Source of the DNA: Deltaproteobacteria bacterium UBA6967
GTDB taxonomy: Bacteria > SAR324 > NAC60-12
DNA length: 12,584 bases
Reading direction: 5' to 3'
Assembly: GCA_002450295.1 (NCBI GenBank)
Contig: DJYX01000099.1
Location: 1 to 12,584 of the forward strand
In this document: one piece after another, positions 7,689 through 12,584 of the stretch
How the letters are laid out: each line of letters opens with the position of its first letter
How positions within the stretch are numbered: position 1 is the stretch's first letter
Made by a program: the position numbers and the translations under genes
The notes under the pieces: model-generated
What the model was told of the DNA's origin: nothing
Databases searched by the model: none
Seen by the model: only the letters and a program-made list of their open reading frames with translations

Positions 7689-8510
7689 ATGGAACAGGGA
7701 ACCCTAATCGGTAACATCCTTGCCTGGGTGTTACTGGTGGTCGCAATGACCTTCGACTTCGTCAACTTTAGCCTAGATATAGGTAAGCTGGGCTACTTTG
7801 TTGATGTACCCTCTTTGATGATTGTTTTTGGAGGAACGATCGCCTCCACCTTCATTCTCCACCCGATGGATGAAGCAAAGACTTTTGGCAAGAGCATTGG
7901 GGCTACCTGGAAGCCTAATAACGTACAGTTGGTAGAGACTCTGACTCTGATTGTCGATGTTGCAAAGATCGCTAGAAAGAACATTCTTGCTATCGAAGAC
8001 GCTTTGCCCAGCATCGAAAACCTCTTTCTCCGCAGTGGATTGCGGCTGGTTGTGGACCGAGTCGACCGACAGGCAATCGTTGATATGATGTCTCACGAAA
8101 TGAAGTTCACCATGGCCGGCAAGGACAGTGAGGCAGCTGTACTTGGGACGATGGGTTCTCTCTGCCCTGCCTGGGGGATGTTAGGAACACTCGTTGGCTT
8201 GGTGCTTCTACTCCAGAACCTGGATGATCCCTCTGCGATTGGTCCTGCGATGGCGGTTGCTTTGATCACAACGTTCTACGGGTCGCTCTTCGCTAACGTT
8301 ATTTTCAATCCGTGTAAGGGTAAACTCGACATCTACAATGCTGAGTACAAGACGTTAATGGAGATGATCAAGGACGGTGTGCTGTACATTGAGCGCGGTG
8401 AGCGACCAGATTTCATCGAGTCTGACTTGATGAACTACCTCCCACCCGACAAGAAGGCAATGTACGAAGCGCTGAAGTTTGAAAACCAAGGCGGTGGCGG
8501 CGAAGGCTGA
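7689..8510 (+). CDS. motA: flagellar stator subunit MotA/PomA
   Basis: Forms, with MotB, the ion channel that turns the flagellar motor. The protein has 273 residues and four membrane helices at about 7-23, 38-57, 155-175 and 185-207. A large cytoplasmic loop (60-150) touches the rotor. The conserved channel proline is Pro160 in CPAWGMLGTLVGL, and the second family proline is in FANVIFNP. The region NLDDPSAIGPAMAVALITTFYG reads much more like Vibrio PomA than E. coli MotA. Thr167 and Thr195 sit where PomA has Thr158 and Thr186, residues linked to sodium use, so a sodium-driven stator is plausible (inference). The C-terminus ends in a glycine-rich tail (NQGGGGEG). It is followed by motB1 after 30 bases. 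Confidence 0.93.
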   Translation: MEQGTLIGNILAWVLLVVAMTFDFVNFSLDIGKLGYFVDVPSLMIVFGGTIASTFILHPMDEAKTFGKSIGATWKPNNVQLVETLTLIVDVAKIARKNILAIEDALPSIENLFLRSGLRLVVDRVDRQAIVDMMSHEMKFTMAGKDSEAAVLGTMGSLCPAWGMLGTLVGLVLLLQNLDDPSAIGPAMAVALITTFYGSLFANVIFNPCKGKLDIYNAEYKTLMEMIKDGVLYIERGERPDFIESDLMNYLPPDKKAMYEALKFENQGGGGEG

Positions 8511-8540
8511 TCTCGCTGACTACCCCAAGTTGGAGAATGC

Positions 8541-9197
8541 ATGGGACAAATCATCGATTCCGACGATTGCCCGGTATGTGAGGAATTCAAGGACGGCTGG
8601 ATTTTTACGTATGGAGATCTGGTCACCCTGCTGCTGTGCTTCTTCATCCTGCTCTTCTCACTCTGCAAGATCGACGATCACAAACTCAAGCAAATCTCTG
8701 ATAGTTTCCGTTCACTTCCGCCAGGAAGCCCGTTTCTTTTCAGTGGGCGATCTTCTAACTTGGAGCATGCAGCTCAGGAGTTGGAAAAGATGGATATGCC
8801 CGACAGCGTGAACGTAAGTGCAGGAAAAGAAGGGGTTGAAGTCTCCTTCAGCCGAAATGTCGCCTTTGCCCAGGGATCCATCGAGTTGAGCCGGGAAGTC
8901 AAGGAGACCATTGACAAAATGTTACCAACGATTGGCCCGTTGCCCAACGACATCCTGATTTCAGGACATACGGATCCTACTGATGTCAATGATCGCTTCC
9001 CATCCAACTGGGAAATGTCGATTGGCCGAGCCAGCGCGATTGCAACCTATTTGGAATCGAAGGGAATTCCAACCAAGCGGATTCAAGTAGCTGGCTTCGG
9101 TGATTCCCGTCCACGCTTCTTCGGCGACACAGCTTACAAGCGCTCGCTCAATCGCCGTGTTGAGATCCTGCTGATGCCTGAAGACATGCAGCGCTGA
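8541..9197 (+). CDS. motB: flagellar stator subunit MotB/PomB, first copy
   Basis: Anchors the stator to peptidoglycan and carries the ion-binding aspartate. The protein has 218 residues. The N-terminus has CPVC (10-13), then one membrane helix at about 21-42 with the essential Asp26 in TYGDLVTLLLCFF. Cys33 sits seven residues after the aspartate, as in Vibrio PomB. A plug and linker (44-95) follow, then an OmpA/MotB peptidoglycan-binding domain at 98-212 with GHTD at 142-145, a conserved Arg163-Ala164 and NRRVEI at 204-209. The usual GHTDN asparagine is proline here (GHTDPTDVNDRF), and the loop is one residue longer than in the second copy. GGAG lies five bases before ATG 8541. It is one of two motB paralogues behind a single motA. 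Confidence 0.92.
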   Translation: MGQIIDSDDCPVCEEFKDGWIFTYGDLVTLLLCFFILLFSLCKIDDHKLKQISDSFRSLPPGSPFLFSGRSSNLEHAAQELEKMDMPDSVNVSAGKEGVEVSFSRNVAFAQGSIELSREVKETIDKMLPTIGPLPNDILISGHTDPTDVNDRFPSNWEMSIGRASAIATYLESKGIPTKRIQVAGFGDSRPRFFGDTAYKRSLNRRVEILLMPEDMQR

Positions 9198-9224
9198 TTC
9201 CCTAAACCAACGGATACGAACTGC

Positions 9225-9872
9225 ATGGGTATTCCAATTGATGAAGAAGATTGTCCGGTCTGTGAGGAGTTCAAGGATGGCTGGATTTTCACGTATGGAG
9301 ATCTGGTTACCTTACTGTTGTGCTTCTTCATTCTGCTCTTCTCAATGTGCAAGTATGAGATTGAGAAGTTCAAGAGTGTTGCTGAAAGCTTTAAGCCCTT
9401 GCCGGCAGGTACTCCATTCATGGAAGAGGGCAATGATTCCATGGTGGAGCAAATCTCGAAGAATGTTGAAAATACCGAGCTGGGCGACAGCACCAACGTG
9501 ACAGCAGAAGCTCGTGGAGTAGTCGTTTCCTTCAGTGCTCAGGCCTTCTTCGAGCCGGAATCCAGCGAATTGACAGCGGACGCCCGCAAAGAGCTTCAGC
9601 GCTTTGCCCAATTGCTCTTCCTACTGCCGAATCCAATCCAGATTGAAGGTCACACCGACAACACCCCGCTGACAAAATGGTCTTCAGGCTGGGAACTGTC
9701 TGGTGCTCGTGCGGCTCGAGTTGCAAGATTCTTGATCGAAACAGGCCTGGAAGCGGATAAGGTGACGGCTAAGGCCTTTGGGGCGAATCGTCCGCGTTTC
9801 CGCAATGACTCCGAAATTCAGCGTGTTCTCAACAATCGAGTAGAATTGATCATCCTGCCAGTCGAAGAGTAA
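9225..9872 (+). CDS. motB: flagellar stator subunit MotB/PomB, second copy
   Basis: The protein has 215 residues and the same plan as the first copy. It has CPVC at 10-13, Asp26 in TYGDLVTLLLCFF, a single membrane helix at about 21-42, then a linker and a peptidoglycan-binding domain with the canonical GHTDNTPL at 142-149, Arg162-Ala163 and NNRVEL at 203-208. Over residues 9-43 it differs from the first copy at one position (Met41 for Leu41). Beyond that the two proteins are clearly diverged. It starts 27 bases after the first copy stops, with a weak GGA ten bases before ATG 9225. The more typical ligand-binding loop suggests this copy keeps ordinary peptidoglycan contact (inference). Both copies appear intact, so neither looks like a decaying duplicate. 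Confidence 0.92.
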   Translation: MGIPIDEEDCPVCEEFKDGWIFTYGDLVTLLLCFFILLFSMCKYEIEKFKSVAESFKPLPAGTPFMEEGNDSMVEQISKNVENTELGDSTNVTAEARGVVVSFSAQAFFEPESSELTADARKELQRFAQLLFLLPNPIQIEGHTDNTPLTKWSSGWELSGARAARVARFLIETGLEADKVTAKAFGANRPRFRNDSEIQRVLNNRVELIILPVEE

Positions 9873-9986
9873 ACCTCGTCTAATCCGCTTCTGTCTTTTT
9901 TCACTCGCACCTCCGCTCTCTTCTGCTAGCCTATAAAGCTTTTCAAAGTTTCCTCTGCCAGTCACGCCTTCCTAAGCTCAATCTGC

Positions 9987-11393
9987 ATGGAACTCACCGC
10001 CGAACAGCGGGACATTGTCGATTTTCCCTTACGCCACGGAGAAATCCTTAAAGTGGTGGCCTTCGCAGGAACTGGCAAAACCACTGTCCTTGAACAATTC
10101 GCCCGAGCCCGCCCGAGCCTCAGGCTACTTTATGTGGCCTTCAACAAGTCTGTCCAGCAGGAGGCTGAGCAGCGTTTTCCTACAAACGTGCATTGTCGAA
10201 CGATCCATTCGTTGGCCTGGCGTAGTGAAGGGCTTCGATTTCGGCACAAGCTCGTTAATCAGATACGCGCCAATCAAGTGATGGACTGGTTGAATCTGGA
10301 CCAGCACGAGGTTGCTCGCTTTGTGATTGATACTTTGCAGAATTTTCTTGTATCGGCCGATCCTCGACTCCATAGCGCCCACGTACCAACCATCGCTCGG
10401 ACTCACTTTGGTCCTAAGCATTTGCCAGATTTTGTGCAACAAGCACGAGAGTTGTGGGTGCGCATGAGTGATCCACAGCATGAAGTACCGATGCTGCATG
10501 ACGGCTACCTCAAGCTTTTTCAGCTTTCAAAACCCGAGCTGCCCTATCACATCATTCTGCTGGATGAAGCGCAGGACACGAACCCCGTAACAGCTCAATT
10601 ACTGTTGCAACAGACGTGTGCCAAGATCATGGTGGGAGATCCGCATCAGGCCATCTATCAGTTTCGGGGAGCTATCGATGTGCTCTCCAAAGTACCAGTG
10701 AACGCCACGCGATACCTGACCCAGTCCTTTCGCTTTGGCCCTACCATCGCCCAGGCTGCGACCAGTGTATTGCGTCAGTTCAAAGCAGAATCTAATGCTA
10801 TCCGAGGTGCAGAGAAAACCGATCAACTTGGTAGAGTGCAAGGCAGTCCTTTTGCCTACTTGGCACGCACGAATGCAGCTCTTTTCGACCAGGCCACTCA
10901 ATATCTGGGACTACGCAAGTTTGGCTTTGTCGGTGGAGTACAGGGCTATCAGCTGCCTGTGATCACGGAAACTTGGAAGTTGTTTGAAGGACGCAAGAAA
11001 GAAGTGCGAGACTCTTATCTGAAGACATTCAGTTCCTATGAAGCACTAAGGAACTACGCCACTCAAGTGGAGGACTTTGAGTGGCTTGGGCGTTGCCGGT
11101 TAGTGGAAAAATACCAGGGAATGATTCCAGAGTTGGTCGAGGAAATGTTGGAACAGTCAGTAGCTCAGGAGGAGGCCGAAGTCCTCTTCTCTACAGTGCA
11201 CAAGGCCAAAGGACTGGAGTTTGCCCAAGTATTTCTGGCAGATGACTTCCCAGTGCTGGTACGTGAAGGACGTCCCTTGCCACGGGAAGAACTCGCCACC
11301 GAAGAGGTCAATATGATCTATGTGGCAGCTACCCGAGCAATCGACCGTTTGCAGCCCAACTCTCGCCTCCAGAGCTTTCTGGATATCTGCTGA
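9987..11393 (+). CDS. compact SF1 (UvrD/Rep-type) DNA helicase, FBH1-like
   Basis: This is an ATP-dependent 3'-5' DNA helicase by family. The 468-residue protein shows the SF1A motifs in order: LTAEQRDIV (Q motif, 3-11), AFAGTGKTT (Walker A, 25-33), YVAFNKSV (Ia, 49-56), DEAQD (Walker B, 193-197), GDPHQAIYQFRGA (III, 217-229), YLTQSFRFG (IV, 243-251), TVHKAKGLEF (V, 403-412) and YVAATRA (VI, 445-451). UvrD and Rep are about 670-720 residues, so the 1B and 2B insertions are largely missing. Several stretches (DGYLKLFQLSKP at 172-183 and motifs III-V) recall the helicase core of animal FBH1 rather than UvrD; there is no F-box. ATG 9987 has no clear Shine-Dalgarno. The 114-base gap after motB2 suggests a separate promoter. 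A role in recombination or replication-fork repair is likely by family only. Confidence 0.88.
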   Translation: MELTAEQRDIVDFPLRHGEILKVVAFAGTGKTTVLEQFARARPSLRLLYVAFNKSVQQEAEQRFPTNVHCRTIHSLAWRSEGLRFRHKLVNQIRANQVMDWLNLDQHEVARFVIDTLQNFLVSADPRLHSAHVPTIARTHFGPKHLPDFVQQARELWVRMSDPQHEVPMLHDGYLKLFQLSKPELPYHIILLDEAQDTNPVTAQLLLQQTCAKIMVGDPHQAIYQFRGAIDVLSKVPVNATRYLTQSFRFGPTIAQAATSVLRQFKAESNAIRGAEKTDQLGRVQGSPFAYLARTNAALFDQATQYLGLRKFGFVGGVQGYQLPVITETWKLFEGRKKEVRDSYLKTFSSYEALRNYATQVEDFEWLGRCRLVEKYQGMIPELVEEMLEQSVAQEEAEVLFSTVHKAKGLEFAQVFLADDFPVLVREGRPLPREELATEEVNMIYVAATRAIDRLQPNSRLQSFLDIC

Positions 11394-11405
11394 ATTCGCT
11401 ACAAC

Positions 11406-12584
11406 TCAATGGTGGAAGAGCCGAATCTTGGAGAAGGCCATGGTCATGCCATACTCATTGGCGGCTGTGATGACCTGCTCGTCCCGGTTGCTTCCTCCTG
11501 GCTGTACCACATACTTCACACCGTGCCGAGAGGCCTGATCCAGATTGTCTCGGAAAGGGAAGAAAGCATCAGAAGCCAGAGCCACCCCCTGGAGCTGAGT
11601 GAGCCATTCCTGTTTTTGCTCAGAATCCAGCAAGGGAGGGGGTTGATGGAAGAGCTGGAGCCATGCTTGTTTTTCTGGTGGCGTCATTTCCCCTTCAATA
11701 TAGGCTACTCGCGCATTTGTACGGTCTACCGCTTTCACTCCATCCGCAAAGGGTAGGGATCGCACCTTGGGATGTTGCCGCAAGAACCAGAGATCAGCCT
11801 TGCGTCCAGCAAGCTTCGTACAGTCAATCCGGCTCTGCTGGCCTGCTCCAATGCCAATCATCTGTCCATCCAGTGCATAACCAACCGAATTGGACTGTGT
11901 GTACTTTAGTGTGATCGCAGCGAGTACCAGATCACGTTGAACGTTGGTGGGTAGATTCTTGTTCTCAGTAACGAGCTCCCCCAGTAAATTCTCGGCGTTC
12001 AGCAGCAGATTATTTCGCTGTTGTTGAAAGACCACCCCATAGATTTCACGAAATTCCTCATCCGGGCCGGAATATTGAGAATCAGACTGTAAGACCACAT
12101 AACCACCCCCTTTTTTAGCTTTCAGTATTTCTAGAGCCTCTGGTTCAAACGCTGGTGCAATCAGGCCATCAGAAACCTGGGTACGAATGATCTTTGCCGT
12201 CGAAAGGTCAACCTTGCGACTCAGTGCGATGAAGTCACCAAAGGACGATAAGGGATCGGCACCCCGTGCCCGTAGATAGGCCACAGCCAACTCGCTCAGG
12301 TCCTTATCCTGGCAGTCATAGACTTCCTCAAGAACCTCACTGAGCGGAGTGCCAACAGCAGCCCCTGCTGGACTCACATGCTTGAAGGAAGCTGCAGCGG
12401 GCAGGTTCAGGGACTGATCCAATTCCCAAACCAACTGCCAGGCGTTCAGGGCATCCAGGAGGTTGATGTAGCCTGGTCGACCATTAAGCACCTCAAACGG
12501 TAACGGAGATTGCCTTGTTGACAGTAGGGCTGCTGGTTGCTGATGCGGATTGCAGCCATACTTCAGAGGAAACAGGGGGTGATA
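11406..12584 (-). CDS. purH: AICAR transformylase (5' end beyond window)
   Basis: Transfers a formyl group from 10-formyltetrahydrofolate to AICAR, giving FAICAR in purine biosynthesis. The frame is open to the window edge, so 392 residues are visible and the start is missing; the in-frame GTG at 12491 is internal. The visible part opens with LKYGCNPHQQ, the beginning of the transformylase domain. It contains the catalytic Lys-His in SFKHVSPAGAAVG (visible residues 66-78), then YARARGAD-like AYLRARGADPLSSFGDF, KYTQSNSVGYA and GIGAGQQSRIDC, and ends RLFHH. It matches the C-terminal half of animal ATIC from memory more closely than the E. coli PurH. Whether an IMP cyclohydrolase domain precedes it or it is a stand-alone enzyme lies outside the window. 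It converges on the helicase with 12 bases between stops. Confidence 0.93.
   Translation of the reverse strand, partial: YHPLFPLKYGCNPHQQPAALLSTRQSPLPFEVLNGRPGYINLLDALNAWQLVWELDQSLNLPAAASFKHVSPAGAAVGTPLSEVLEEVYDCQDKDLSELAVAYLRARGADPLSSFGDFIALSRKVDLSTAKIIRTQVSDGLIAPAFEPEALEILKAKKGGGYVVLQSDSQYSGPDEEFREIYGVVFQQQRNNLLLNAENLLGELVTENKNLPTNVQRDLVLAAITLKYTQSNSVGYALDGQMIGIGAGQQSRIDCTKLAGRKADLWFLRQHPKVRSLPFADGVKAVDRTNARVAYIEGEMTPPEKQAWLQLFHQPPPLLDSEQKQEWLTQLQGVALASDAFFPFRDNLDQASRHGVKYVVQPGGSNRDEQVITAANEYGMTMAFSKIRLFHH

Noticed and set aside
8565..9353. Repeated DNA in the two motB 5' ends as a possible mobile-element direct repeat
   Set aside because: The repeat is in frame at the same codon positions in two intact paralogues and keeps the protein sequence, so gene duplication explains it.
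9887..9937. T-rich run after motB2 and TATAAA at 9932-9937 before the helicase
   Set aside because: No stem precedes the T run, and no -35-like hexamer lies 16-18 bases before TATAAA, so neither a terminator nor a promoter can be supported.
11368..11383. TCCAGA-GCTT-TCTGGA hairpin near the end of the helicase gene
   Set aside because: Only six pairs, inside the coding sequence, and no T run follows; too weak to call a terminator.

Overview
This 12.6 kb window is densely coding, with no gap over 300 bases and no mobile element, CRISPR array or RNA gene that I can see. It looks like core chromosome of a Gram-negative, flagellated bacterium. The evidence is a lipobox-bearing signal peptide, a MotB-type protein with a peptidoglycan-binding OmpA domain, a proteobacterial-style type II citrate synthase, and de novo folate, NAD and purine enzymes. 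The lineage cannot be fixed from the sequence alone; a marine or deltaproteobacterial-like group is only a guess.

Left part, + strand (1-1920): the 3' end of an unrecognised gene, a small two-helix membrane protein, then citrate synthase (gltA). A hairpin at 1934-1957 separates gltA from the gene converging on it.

Minus-strand block (5055 down to 1972): four tightly packed genes read as one probable operon. In order they are a family-4 glycosyltransferase, a ~99-residue lipoprotein, an uncharacterised helical TPR-like protein with an acidic tail, and prmC (release-factor glutamine methyltransferase). The TPR-like gene and prmC overlap by 8 bases. The two middle genes are of unknown function.

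Plus-strand block (5147-11393): folB (dihydroneopterin aldolase), a glutamine-dependent NAD+ synthetase (nadE), then a flagellar stator cluster of one motA-type gene followed by two motB-type paralogues, then a compact SF1 helicase that resembles the eukaryotic FBH1 core. The motA Shine-Dalgarno overlaps the nadE stop codon. At the right edge, converging on the helicase with only 12 bases between, is the AICAR transformylase gene (purH type), cut by the window end.

The most interesting points are these. (i) The two MotB paralogues are almost identical over the N-terminal motif and membrane helix (34 of 35 residues, 93 of 105 bases) but strongly diverged in the periplasmic half, so one MotA may serve two alternative anchors. 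(ii) Both carry a CPVC cysteine pair just before the helix. (iii) The helicase resembles FBH1 and lacks the bulk of UvrD/Rep. (iv) The transformylase resembles animal ATIC. Every comparison to a known family is from memory; no alignment or database search was run.
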